Shown: positions 11,754 through 22,499 of the stretch, piece by piece
Position numbering within the stretch: the first letter of the stretch is position 1
How the letters are laid out: each line of letters starts with the position of its first letter
DNA from: Pelagophyceae sp. CCMP2097
Lineage: Eukaryota; Sar; Pelagophyceae
Length of the DNA stretch: 54,790 nt
Reading direction: 5' to 3'
NCBI GenBank assembly: GCA_026770575.1
Contig: MU657166.1
Location: 983,267-1,038,056, forward strand
Position numbers and translations under genes: made by a program
Notes under the pieces: generated by a model
Database searches by the model: none
What the model saw: the letters and a program-made list of their open reading frames with translations, nothing else
What the model was told of the DNA's origin: nothing

Positions 11754-14603
11754 TTATGTGGCGCGGTAGATCTCCTGACCGCAATAGGCAAAGTAGAGGC
11801 CGAACATGATGGCCCCGAGCGACTTTGACATTTCCCAGCCGCAGGCCGCGATGGAGGTCACGACCAAGAAGACCATGGCCAGGAGGACGAGGACGCTGAC
11901 TGCGTTGTTCATCGGCGACCCGCCGACTTGGACTGGGCAGCCGTGTACGAAAGTAAAGGCGAGCCAGGGCAGCGGCAGGCCGACGGAGACGTCGAAGATG
12001 TTTGAGCCGATGGACGAGGAGACTGCCATGTCGCCCTTGCCCTGCTTGGCCACGACGACGGACGAGAGCAGATCTGGCACGGACGTCCCCGCGGCGAGGG
12101 GGATCAAGCCCATGATGAAGCTCGAGACGCCGAGGAAGCACCCCACGATTTGTATGCACCAGACCATAAAGTAGGCGTAGATGGCGATCCAGATGATGCT
12201 GCCGATAAAGGTGCAGTAGCAATACTTGTCCTTGCCGGGCACGCGGCAGTCCGGGATCGTCAGCGCCAGAAGCAAATTTAAAGGCAGCAAAAGCACGATC
12301 ACCGTCGCTTCTAAAGGCGACTTGGAGCCGAGGTTTTGCACCGAAGAGATGGTTGAGACCCACATGCCTTCGCAGGCTTCCGCGGCTTCCGCGGCTTCGA
12401 CCTAGGGTCAGGGGTAACCAAAAAATAGGAATGCCGAATAAGCCGAAAACGAATAAAATGACAGGGCGGCCCGTCCCGTTCGGACCGGCATCCAGCCCCT
12501 TTCGGAGCCCTGGCAGGGTCGGCTCAAACTGACCTGGGCAGTCTGCCAAAACACTGTAGTCTCGTACCTAGATGAATCGTGATCTCACCTCGTGTCCGCG
12601 GTCCGTTGGCATTCCGGAGATTCCGGTCCCAGATTCCGGGGATTCCGGTCCCAGATTCCGGGGATTCCGGGGATTCCGGTCCCAGATTCCGGGGATTCCG
12701 GTCCCAGTGCCCCGACGAGCCGGGTTTGGAGGTCAAGATACAGTGGTGCGTACCACTGCTGGAACTGCTCGAAGGTGCACTCCTCGCCGCCGATGGACGC
12801 CTCAAAGTCGCGCACAACTTGATCGATCGCCGTCTTCAGATGCGGTTTCCCTTCGGCTAAAGCTTCCACGACGTGTTTCACCTCTGAAACCTCGATCATC
12901 TTGTTGCCGTTGGCGTCAAAGGCGTCGAAGACCTCTTTCGCCTGGGCCTTGAGGCGAGAAGCAGACTGAATGTACCATAAAGTGAACTCGTTTGGGTCGA
13001 TGACGCCGTCCCCGTTCTTGTCCAGCTGCTGCCGAAGCGCGTCCACCTCCGCGTCGCTGATTCGGACCGCCTCGGCGTCGCCAAGGTGCTGCAGCAAATG
13101 GCGGATCTCGTCGAAAGACAACTTGCCGTCTTTATCCAAGTCGAACATGGCAAACGTCTCGAGAACGTCGCCTTTGATCTTCGCCACCACGCCGACGCCG
13201 GCAGTGTCCGACAGAGCCGTGCCCTTTGCGATGATGTGCATGATCGTGCTGCGGAACGTACTCGGCTTGGCGAAGCTGGGGGGCTCTGGCGCGACGCGGC
13301 TGAGGCTCTCCGACTTGCCGATGCTCTCCGGGGCCACGGGCTCGACGCGGCCTTTGCCCCAGCGGCCCTTGATCCAGGCCTCGACCTGCTCGTTCTTCGC
13401 CATGAGGCAGACGTAGCCGACGTAGAGCATGAACTGCAGCGCCGCCTCCCAGTTGGATATCGCGCCGACGGTCGGCCCGATGAACCAAAACGCCAAAGTC
13501 GACAGAGTCAGAATATAATACGAGCAGTCGCGCGCCAGCGGCCACCACGTCAGCTTGAGCGGCGCGAACTCGGCCGGCGTCACCATGGCGCACATGCCGA
13601 TGACGAAGAGCACGTTGAAGACGGCGGACCCGACGATGGTGCCGAGGCCGACGGTGCTGCCCTGGAACGTGCCGATGAACGCCGTGGCGAGCTCGGGCGC
13701 GGACCTTCAACGGGTGAATTAGAATGAATTTTAGAGTTACACACAAATTTTTAACATAATACTAAGACGGTGACCTACCCGCCCGCCGCCATGAGCGTCG
13801 CGCCGGAGACGTCGTCGCTGAGGTCCCACTTTTCGGAGATGATCTCCAGCGCGGAGACGAAGAGCTCGTCGCAGACGATGGCGATGCCGATGAAGAGGTA
13901 CAACGTGACCAAAATGGCCATGACGAACAAGGCCGGCGAAGTCGACGTCAGCTCGGTGCAGAACGAGCCGTCGCGCACCTTGTCCTTTTGCTTCGAGTTC
14001 AAGTTGTGGCCCCGGACCTTGTTGCGAGACGTGCCGTCGTCGCCGTTAAACTCAAACACACCTAGAAAAAGGCCCGCGTCAAGGCGGCCGCCCGCGGCGG
14101 GGGAACCGCGCCCCAGCGCCGGAAAAGCCCGGCGAGCGGCCGCCCCCCGCGCTCGACCCTTAAGGCGGCAACCCGCCTTTCACAAAATATTTCGACGGCA
14201 CGAAGCGGCGACGCGGGCGCGCGCCTTTGCCGCGCGGCTGGTAGACGGACTTGCAGATAGGCTTCGTCTTGAGTTGTCTTCGCGAGTAGAACTCGTCGCG
14301 GCCGATGCGGCCCGTGAAGCGCGACCACCAAAGGCCGTCCTGGTACTCGGTCCGGGCCGCGGAGCCCGTGAGCATGAGCGCCGCAAAGCCGACGACGGCG
14401 ATCGCCTTGCAGAGTTGGCGATCACCGGCGTGCTCGACGCGCCGGTGCCGCTGCCGCCGTCGCGGCGGCCGCCGCCTCCGCGGTTCCGCTGGCGACTCGG
14501 GGTCGCCGCATCGCAGCGCCTCCACCGCAGCCTGTTCCTCAACGGCCGAGACCAACGCCGCGGCGACCGCCGCAGAGGCGCAGCCGCCCGCGCCGAGGTC
14601 CAT
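11754..14603 (-). CDS. NCKX-type (SLC24-like) cation/Ca2+ exchanger with EF-hands in the cytosolic loop
   Basis: Supported exons: 14603 to about 14180 (N-terminus with hydrophobic [17 protein letters not shown]), about 14060..13779, 13704..12717 and 12401..11754. Introns 13705-13778 and 12402-12716 join in phase; the first junction (about 14060-14190) is unresolved. The first alpha repeat is [13 protein letters not shown] split by an intron; the second is [16 protein letters not shown]...[19 protein letters not shown], the NCKX signature. The long loop between the two halves carries two canonical EF-hands ([24 protein letters not shown]) and at least one degenerate one ([12 protein letters not shown]). 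The protein should export Ca2+ against Na+ (with or without K+) and sense Ca2+ directly. Animal NCKX loops lack EF-hands, so the layout is notable. Confidence 0.85.
12604..12715. repeat. Intronic minisatellite (GATTCCGG-based)
   Basis: Tandem array of about 22-bp units, ATTCCGGTCCCAGATTCC followed by GGGG, interspersed with a 9-bp subunit ATTCCGGGG. It sits against the donor side of the 315-nt third intron of the NCKX-type exchanger gene, which is by far that gene's longest intron. Confidence 0.75.
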
Positions 14604-15328
14604 GATCGGCACCGAGCCCCGCCGGCCCGAATCGCGGCTCCAACCTAACCGCAGGCCTGCAGGGTTACCGCACACTCAGAGTCCCTCTTTCACCTGCCGG
14701 CGCGCGTTAATTCCTAGGACCGGTGGACAGATTTTTGTTTTTTTCCTCAACACCTTGACTCAAGTTGAACTGCGAAGGGAAGGCTGCAGGGCCTTGATTG
14801 CAAGTTCAGTACCAATCAATAGTCCGTTTAGTCGCTGAGCAGTTCGTTGGACGTTTTGGATGACGTCACAAAAAACTTTATAAAACCTCGGAGCGCTCCG
14901 GAACCCGCAAGGTAGGAATCCTAGTGTTTGCATGCTCTTTTGGGGAAGGCTTACGCGACGCGTGTCGTGGAAGAGCAGGGCTTGGACGAGGGGGTAGTAC
15001 CCCCGTTCGCAACGCCGCGCGCAAGGACGGCGTTGTCCTCTCCACACTATACCGCCGACTGGCTTCGTGTGCACGAGGCTTTGCAGGCAGCCCTCGACGT
15101 TCGACCGCCGATGGTCCTACGAGAGTGCGCATCGGCACGCACGTCCCGGAAGCCCGGAGGGTTCTCTAATTTAACTGCATAAAACAGCCGCTCGCTAGAG
15201 GGCGGAGGGCTCTCGGGTGCACAGCTGAGCACAGGTCTTTTTGGTGCCCCAACCCGGAGTGGGCGCGCCCTTTCCCTGAACACGTAATTTGGCGACAGCT
15301 TCGGCGAGGGTCAAGTTCTTGCAGTGTC
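14604..15328. other. Intergenic region between divergent exchanger and IleRS genes
   Basis: Shared 5' region of two divergent genes. A TATA-like TTTATAAAA lies at 14877-14885, but about 450 bp from the nearest start. Several short ORFs exist on both strands without recognisable domains. I see no RNA gene here. Confidence 0.4.
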
Positions 15329-18300
15329 ATGGAGCCCGTGGTGGACGACGACGCGGCGCCCGAGGGGGCCATAAACTTCCCGGCCGAGGAGGTGCTCACG
15401 CTGCAGTACTGGGAATCGTGCGTCGCCTTTTGGTCAATCAAAGACTGAGTCGTCCCGGGTCGACGGCGAGGCCGCGCGTCTGCCGCCGCCACCCTCGTGC
15501 GGCGTGGAGAGCCTCCCCGCGCGCGCAAAGGGTGGCCGCGCCGACGCGCGCCGCTTCCCGCGCGCCGCTCCGCGCGCCGCTCCAATCGCCTGCGCAGGAT
15601 CGATGCCTTTAAGACGTCTGTCCAGCTGAGCGAAGGCAAGCCGGAGTACACGTTCTACGACGGGCCGCCCTTCGCGACGGGCCTGCCGCACTACGGCCAC
15701 ATCCTCGCGGGGACGATTAAAGATACGGTCACGCGGTGCGTGGCCAAACGGAAGCGGGAAGCGCGCGTCGCTCGTCGACGGCCTTGCTAGGTATGCGCAC
15801 CAGACGGGCCACTACGTGAGCCGGCGCTTCGGCTGGGACTGCCACGGTTTGCCCGTGGAGTACGAGATTGACAAGATGCTCGGCCTCACCAGCCGCGACG
15901 AGGTCAGTGCCCTTGGAAACGTCTTTGGAACGAGGCGCCGGACCGCGCCCCCAAACAGGTGCTCGCGATGGGCATCGACAAGTACAACGACCACTGCCGG
16001 TCGATCGTGCAGCGGTGCGTTGGGCGTCTTTTTGGACCGCACTCGTTTGAGAAGTGTCACATCTGAATTCGACTCTCCATTTCTCCGCTTTGGCAGGTAC
16101 ACTGGCGAGTGGGAGACGGTGGTGACGCGCCTCGGGCGTTGGATCGACTTTAAGAACGACTATCGGACGATGGACACTTCGTTCATGGAGTCTGTATGGT
16201 GGGTCTTCAAAACAATGCACTCAAAGGGCCTCGTCTACCGGGGTTACAAGGTCATGCCGTACAGTACCGCATGCTCGACGCCCCTGTCGAACTTTGAGGC
16301 GGGCCTGAACTACAAGGACGTCACCGACCCGGCGGTGGTCGTCTCCTTCCCGCTGGTGGACGACCCGGCCGTTTCTCTCGTGGCCTGGACGACGACGCCC
16401 TGGACGCTGCCGTCCAACTTGGCGCTCTGCGTCAACGCCATGCTCGTCTACGTCAAGGTCAAGTCCGTGGCCGACGGCAAAGTCTACATCGTGGCCGAGG
16501 CGCGCCTGGTCCAGCTCTTCCCGGCGCTGGCGGGCAAGAAGTTTAAGGCCGGGACAGAGTCTACCATCTACGAGGTTCTGGCGTCGTTCCCGGGCTCGGA
16601 GCTCGTGGGCAAGAAGTACGAGCCTTTGTTCGGGTGCTTCGACAACGCGGCGCGGCGCAAGACGTGCTGGCGCGTCGTTGCAGACGCGTACGTAACTTCC
16701 GACGCGGGCACGGGCATCGTCCACCAGGCCCCGGCGTTCGGCGAGGACGACTACCGCGTCTGCGCGGCGAACGACGTCTTCGACGTCCGCGCCGCCGCCG
16801 CCGCCACGCCCGACGCCTCGACGGCCATGCCGTGAGTGTTGTGCACGTCCCGCCACCGCTTCACCAGAAGCTTCACCAGAATGCCTAGGTGCCCCATCGA
16901 CGCCAACGGGCGCTTCACGGAGGAGGTCTGCGAGGCGGACCTGGTTGGACTGCACGTCAAGGCGGCGGACTCTGTCATCTGCGCCAAGCTCAAGGCCGCC
17001 GGGCGTTTGGTCTCAAAGGACAATTACCTGCACTCGTACCCGTTTTGCTGGCGCTCGGACACGCCTTTAATTTACAAGGCGGTGCCGTCGTGGTTCGTCG
17101 CGGTCGAGACGTTTAAAGACCGCCTTTTGGCCAACAACGAGCAGACGCACTGGGTCCCGGCCATGGTCAAAGAGAAGCGGTTCCGCAACTGGCTCGCCGA
17201 CGCCAAGGACTGGGCCATTTCCCGGAACCGCTTCTGGGGCACGCCCATCCCGCTCTGGACGTCTGAGGACGGCGAGGAAGTCATCGCCGTCGGCTCGGTG
17301 GCCGAACTCCGCGAGCTGCTCGGCGAAAAGGGGCAAGAGCTGGCTTTGGATGATTTGCACCGGCACCACGTCGACCATTTGGAGATCCCGTCTCCGACGC
17401 GGCCCGGGGTCATGCTTCGGCGGGTGGACGAAGTCTTCGACTGCTGGTTCGAGTCGGGGAGCATGCCCTACGCGCAGCTGCACTACCCCTTCGAATGCAA
17501 AGAGACAGACTTTGAGAAGAAGTTCCCCGCCGATTTCATCGCAGAGGGCTTGGACCAGACGCGCGGCTGGTTCTACACGCTCATGGTCATCTCCACGGCG
17601 TTGTTCGACAAACCCGCGTTTAAGAATCTCATCGTCAACGGCCTCGTCCTCGCCGGCGACGGCAAGAAGATGTCCAAGCGCCTGAAGAATTATCCGGACC
17701 CGACTATCGTGATTGACGCCCACGGTTCCGACGCTTTGCGGCTCTACCTCATCAACTCCCCGGTCGTCAAGGGCGAAACTTTAAAGTTCCAGCAGGAGGG
17801 CGTCAAGGCCGTGTTGCGCGACGTCATGCTGCCCTGGTTCAACGCGTACCGGTTCTTCGCCCAGCAGGCGCTGAGGTGGGAGCAGAATTCAGGCCAGGGC
17901 TTTGTGCGCGACGAGAACAAGGCGCAGGCTTCTTCGAATACTATGGACAAGTGGATCCGCGCCAACTTGGAGGGCCTCGTGGAATTCGTGCACCAGGAGA
18001 TGCGCGCCTACCGCTTGTACACCGTCGTCCCGCGGCTTTTGACGTTTTTGGGCGACCTGACAAACTACTACGTCCGTCTGAACCGCGCGAGACTCAAGGG
18101 CCAGGACGGCGACGCGGACGCGCAGACGTCTTTAGCAGTGCTCTTCGAGGTCTTACTGAAGATGGCGGTCTTGATGGCCCCGTTTACGCCGTTCTTCGCA
18201 GAGTACGTCTACCAACGCCTCCGCAAGCGCCTCCCCGAGTACGCGCGGCGCGGCGAGCCGGGCGTCGCCGCCGATTGTGTTGGTGCGGCCGACAGCGTCC

Positions 18301-19416
18301 ACTACCTGATGCTTCCGGTGCACGACGCGACTCAGCACGACGACGACGTCATTGCGGGCATGCGCCTCCTCCAGCAGGTCCTGGAACTCGGCCGCCGCGC
18401 GCGCGAGACGGCGAAGCTCTCCATGAAGTGCCCCGTCGCGCGCGTCGTCGTCGTCTCCTCGGACGCGCGCGCCCTGGCCGCGCTGAAGAACGAGCTCGAG
18501 CCGCGCGTTCACCCGCGTCGATACGTCTCATGGTCCTTTGATCCCAGAGGCCTTTTGGGCGTGCCCACGATGCGATGAGATGAACCGCTTGATTAGGTAC
18601 GTGCTGGACGAGCTGAACGCGTGGTCTGCGGAGCTGACGACGGACCTTGACGCGTGGTGCACGCTCTCCGCTCTTCCCAACTTGAAGCTCATCGCCAAGA
18701 AGCTCGGGGCGCGCATCAAGCCCGCGACCGAGGCCATCAAGGCTTTGGACTCGGGGCGGCTGCGCGAGTATTTGAAGACGGGCGCTTTACGCTTGGATTT
18801 GGCCGACGGCGCGGTGGACCTCGGCGTAGATGAGCTCATCGTCAAAACGGAGTTTGCGGCGACGCAGGGCGACATTTACGCCGCGCAGACGACTTCGGAC
18901 GGCGCCACCACCGTGGCCATCGACACGCGCCAGGACGATGCTCTGCGGTCCTCTGCGATTGCCCGCGACCTTTGCAACCGCGTGAACAAACTCCGAAAGA
19001 AGGCCAAGCTCGTCGTCGGCGAGCCCATCGACGTCTACTACGTCGACGACGATTCTGCGGGCCTCGCCACGGCGGGGGCCATTTTGGCGAATGCTTCCGT
19101 GATGGACAAGGCAAACATCGTGGCAATGCCTCTAGACGCAGCCGCAACCGCCGCCGCCATCGCGTTCGACGTCCTGCCGACGCCCTACGGCTCGGACGCG
19201 CTGCGCGTCGTCCTGTGCAAGCCGTTCCCGGCGCTGTCCGTCGCGGCAAAGGCCAAGGCGGGCGCGCAGGCGGCCGTCCTGGCCTCGCTCGTTTCGTCGC
19301 TCGCGCCCGCGTCCCTCGACCGACCCGTCTCCGGCACGCTCGACGGCGTCGCTTTCAACCTCACCGTCGGGACGGACATCTTCCACAGCGCGACGTTGGC
19401 CTACAAGGCCCAGTGA
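15329..19416 (+). CDS. IARS: Isoleucyl-tRNA synthetase, eukaryotic cytosolic type
   Basis: Class I aminoacyl-tRNA synthetase charging tRNA-Ile. Exons: 15329..15417, 15598..15735, 15791..15902, 15959..16014, 16097..16831, 16889..about 18510, and about 18600..19416. The first five introns (180, 55, 56, 82 and 57 nt) all join in phase. The last junction near 18510-18600 has several possible donor/acceptor pairs. The ATP-binding HIGH motif appears as the eukaryotic variant HYGH ([17 protein letters not shown]). The KMSKS loop is [13 protein letters not shown] near residue 636. [23 protein letters not shown] (editing domain), [16 protein letters not shown] and the [10 protein letters not shown] segment are all conserved. 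The anticodon-binding and C-terminal domains follow, giving roughly 1200 residues in total, the usual eukaryotic length. No presequence is seen, so the cytosol is most likely. Confidence 0.95.
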
Positions 19417-19683
19417 GCGGCCTCTGCGGCGCGGCGAGGCCCACAAAGACCGCCGCGCTCAAAAGGCCGCCAATCGGCTTTTGAATAACGTCCTTTTGGA
19501 GGGGAGCGCTCCGATGCGCCACGCGCCCTTTGCCCGGCCGGTAGTGTGCTTGTGTGCCGAGCCGCGTGCGCGGTACCACGCCCTTTGATCAAATCCTTGC
19601 TTATTCGCCATTTTGGAGACAAGAACGTGCAGGACAAGAACGTGCCCTCATTCTGACCGACGGCGGCGACCCTTTTGTGCGGC

Positions 19684-20716
19684 ATGAAGGCCGCGCCGGC
19701 GGCGGGCCGCGCCGTTGTGCCGCGCTGGGTGCTTCCGTTCGTAACGATCAACACCTTTGTCGTCGCCGTCGCCTGGGCCTCGAAATGGCTCGGCGACAGA
19801 GGGACGCCCGCGGCGCTCTGGCTCGCCGCCGCGGCGCGAGACTCCGCCGTCGTACTTTCCCGCGCCGCAGCGTCCTTTGCTCGAGGAGCCGTGCATAGAG
19901 TGTTGCATCATGGCCATGCGCGACAGTGCAAGTGACGTCGACGGTGCACGCTGGTAGGTCCTCGCATTGACGCTTGCGACGCGGGGCAAGAGGCGCATCG
20001 ACGGCCGCCAACCGCCCGGCCGCGCCGCCGCGCTGAAAGCCTGGGCCAAACTGCTCTGCGTCGCGGCCCCCGCCGACGTGGCAATCTACCTCGCCACTGT
20101 GCGGTGGGGCCTCGTCCAGCGCGAGCCGACCGATTCGCAGAGCCTCTTCGAGCCCCGCGGCGGCGCGGCCTGGGCGGCCGCGCAGTACGTCCACTTCGTG
20201 GCGCTGTCGTTTTCCTTTGAAGTCATCTTCGACCTATTGCACTACGCCTCGTGAGTCGTGCAAAGGCCCCTTTTCGAGCGTCGACGCCGCCTTTGCAGGC
20301 ACCGCGCGTGCCACTCGGTGCCGCGGCTGCGCTCCGCGCACGCGACGCACCACCGCCACTCTAGCGGCCTGGGGCCGATTTCGACGTACGAGCAGAGCGC
20401 CTCGGACGTCGCCATCTGCAACGTCGCCCCCGCGCTCGGCGCGCTCTGGGCCGTCGCTCAGCTGCGCGGCGCTCTCTCCGACCGGGACTTTGCGCTGCTC
20501 TGGGCGTACAAGGCGTACGTGGAGTGCGCGGGCCACTGCGGCGTCGAGTCGCGCGCGACGTCGTTCCCGCAGTGCGTCTGGCTGCCGCGATGGCTCGGCA
20601 TCGCACTTCGAACGGCGGACCACGACCGCCACCACCACCACGGCAGACCCTGCAACTTTGCAAAGCGGTTTACGCTCTGGGACCGCTGCTTTGGCACGTA
20701 CGTGCCCTCGGCGTGA
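19684..20716 (+). CDS. Fatty acid hydroxylase/sterol desaturase superfamily enzyme
   Basis: CDS joins 19684..19890, 19958..20250 and 20299..20716 (305 aa; introns of 67 and 48 nt, phases 0 and 2). The three histidine clusters that bind the di-iron centre are present: LHYASH (HX3H, created across the second splice), HATHHRH (HX2HH) and HDRHHHH (HX2HH), with the conserved FTLWDRCFGTY close to the C-terminus. Four hydrophobic stretches fit an ER membrane protein with the His boxes on the cytosolic face. Family members act on sterols, fatty acids, sphingoid bases or carotenoids; the sequence alone does not pick one. The splice that completes the first His box supports this gene model. Confidence 0.85.
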
Positions 20717-20747
20717 TTCGTAACATTGAATTTTATAATTCTTGGGG

Positions 20748-21645
20748 TCATCGTCGTGGGGCCAGGAGGCTCCGAGATGTGATCGGGTCCTGCTCCAGGA
20801 CGCGCTGCCTCTCCGCCGGTGGGAGGGTCAGGCCGCTCAGGTCGCGGAACGCGTCCAGCTGACTTTGCGGCAGCGCAAACGGCCCGAGGCCTATTTCCTT
20901 GTTCGCGCGGCCGTGGTGCGCTGCGGGCGTCGCACCTTGTTGCGTCAGATGGGAGAGGTCGAAGCGTGCGTCGTCCAAAAGCCCGAGGTCGAACGCAGAG
21001 CCAATGCGCGGCGCCGACGATTCCTCAAGCGTCGATTCCGAAACCTCAAAGGGTTCGCAGCCGACGACGATGTACGGGAGCGCGTCCGCCCTTCGAATCG
21101 GCGAGGATAGGATGGACGCGACGCGGAATCGCGCGAACACGCCGCATATCAGCCTATAAACGACGTCCCGAAACGCTCGCAGAGATGATACCCCCCAAAG
21201 CTGTTGCTCCCCCGCTTCGCGGCTGCCCCGAGCTGCTGCTCCGGCGGCTCACCGGACTCTGCGGAGGTCGTCGTCCTCGCGCGTGATCCACTCCACCGAC
21301 CGGACCTCGCACAGCACGCCACCTGCGGCTCCGAGTCGGGCGTGCCTTTTGGTGCCTCGGTGTCCTTGCGCACTCACAGGCGCCGACGTTGACGAGGGCT
21401 GTGGGTGAACCTCGGCCGCGCGGCAGCACCTTTGCCGTGTCACCGCAGTACACCGCCGCGAAGACTCGGTCCGCTTGCAAGACGCGGTCGGCGAGGGATA
21501 CGTATCTCGGCTCGAAGAGGTTGAGCGTGAGGACGTCGGTTGGAAGTCGCGGGAACTTGGACAGGGGGAACAGCGGCAACTCGATGAGGCCGCTCGTGCC
21601 GTATAAAAGCAGCAAGACGGGCCACGCGCCCAAGGGGCCCCTCAT
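20748..21645 (-). CDS. Lon N-terminal (LON substrate-binding) domain protein
   Basis: CDS is the complement of 20748..21153, 21253..21322 and 21378..21645 (247 aa; introns of 99 and 55 nt joining in phase). The N-terminus is hydrophobic (GAWPVLLLLYGTSG), suggesting a signal peptide. Then comes the LON-domain start IELPLFPLSKFPRLP with LNLFEPRYVSLADRVLQ. GVLCEVRSVEWITREDDDL follows on the middle exon, and LICGVFARFRVASI on the last. There is no ATPase or protease domain, so it is a stand-alone LON/PUA-like protein as found in plastid-bearing algae and bacteria. Its partner is unknown. It is convergent with the hydroxylase gene, whose stop is only 31 bp away. Confidence 0.75.
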
Positions 21646-21919
21646 GAATCCCTTCGAATCGCACCGCAGGGTCACAGCGCCGCGCCGCTCCACGTGGCCG
21701 CAACGCGCCGGGGGCGTTTGGAGAAGGCTACTTGAGGAACGGCACGGACTGACTTTCCGCGGTTGTTCCCGTCCTCTCGCGAGGGCCCGTGCGGCGGGTC
21801 CGCGCGGGGAGACGCCCGCAGGCGGCGAACATCTTAAAAGCTGCCCCGTCTAGATCTGCCCTTTTTTCAAAGCGGCAGACGGACACACACATGCCTCTGG
21901 GGCTCCCGCGCTTTGGCGT

Positions 21920-22326
21920 TTACTGCTCGCTCGGGGCGATGGTGACGAGCGAGTCAACTGCGTGGATGGCGTTGGTGGCCATGAGATCTTTCAAGCAGCG
22001 GTAGACCAGTTGCTGGCGCTTCACCTTGGGCAGCGACTCGAACGCCGCGGAGACTACCGAGATGGAGACGTGCGCCTACGGGGCGGCGTCGAGCGATATA
22101 CGCCTTCGAGCATGCGTTTCAAGGGGACGCCGCTGCGTGCTCCGTTGGGGTCGTCGTCGGCGGTGGTGACCACGAGCTCGAGGGGAGCGAGCGAGTCGAT
22201 GATATTCTGCCGCGCAATCTCGACGTTGGACGCCGTCGAGGATAGGGCGATCCGGCGCCGCGATGACGCCGGCGCCGGCGAGAACGCCAAAGCCGCCGAG
22301 ATGAGGCACAGCACAACGAGCTTCAT
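21920..22326 (-). CDS. BolA-family protein with plastid-type leader
   Basis: CDS is the complement of 21920..22075 and 22129..22326 (117 aa; 53-nt intron, phase 0). The leader MKLVVLCLISAALAFSP combines a signal peptide with an A-F-x-P motif, the pattern that directs proteins to secondary plastids in stramenopiles. The mature part is a BolA fold: NIIDSLAPLELVV, then HVSISVVSAAFESLPKVKRQQLVYRCL and the conserved IHAVDSL. BolA proteins pair with monothiol glutaredoxins in Fe-S cluster handling. Plastid placement is inferred from the leader. Confidence 0.8.
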
Positions 22327-22499
22327 GCCTCTGGAGGAGCCTTCCGAGCTTTAGCGATCACTGCGGTTTCTGCAACTGGTGTCTCGGTGCCGCACGGACC
22401 TGGCAATGCAAGTGCAGGGGGCTCGACGGGCTTCTTTCGCGCTTCCAGGAAAGCAGAGGCGAGGGCGTTCTTCGTCGCTCGTCCGTCACCGCAAACACG

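Noticed and set aside
12585..12716. Exchanger exon 3 extended into the ATTCCGG repeat to the stop at 12585
   Set aside because: The second alpha repeat, essential for the family, lies on the next exon. Splicing 12717 to 12401 restores it in phase.
14760..15182. Overlapping ORFs of 80-104 codons on both strands
   Set aside because: No recognisable motif, and many lack an ATG start. They lie in the shared promoter region.
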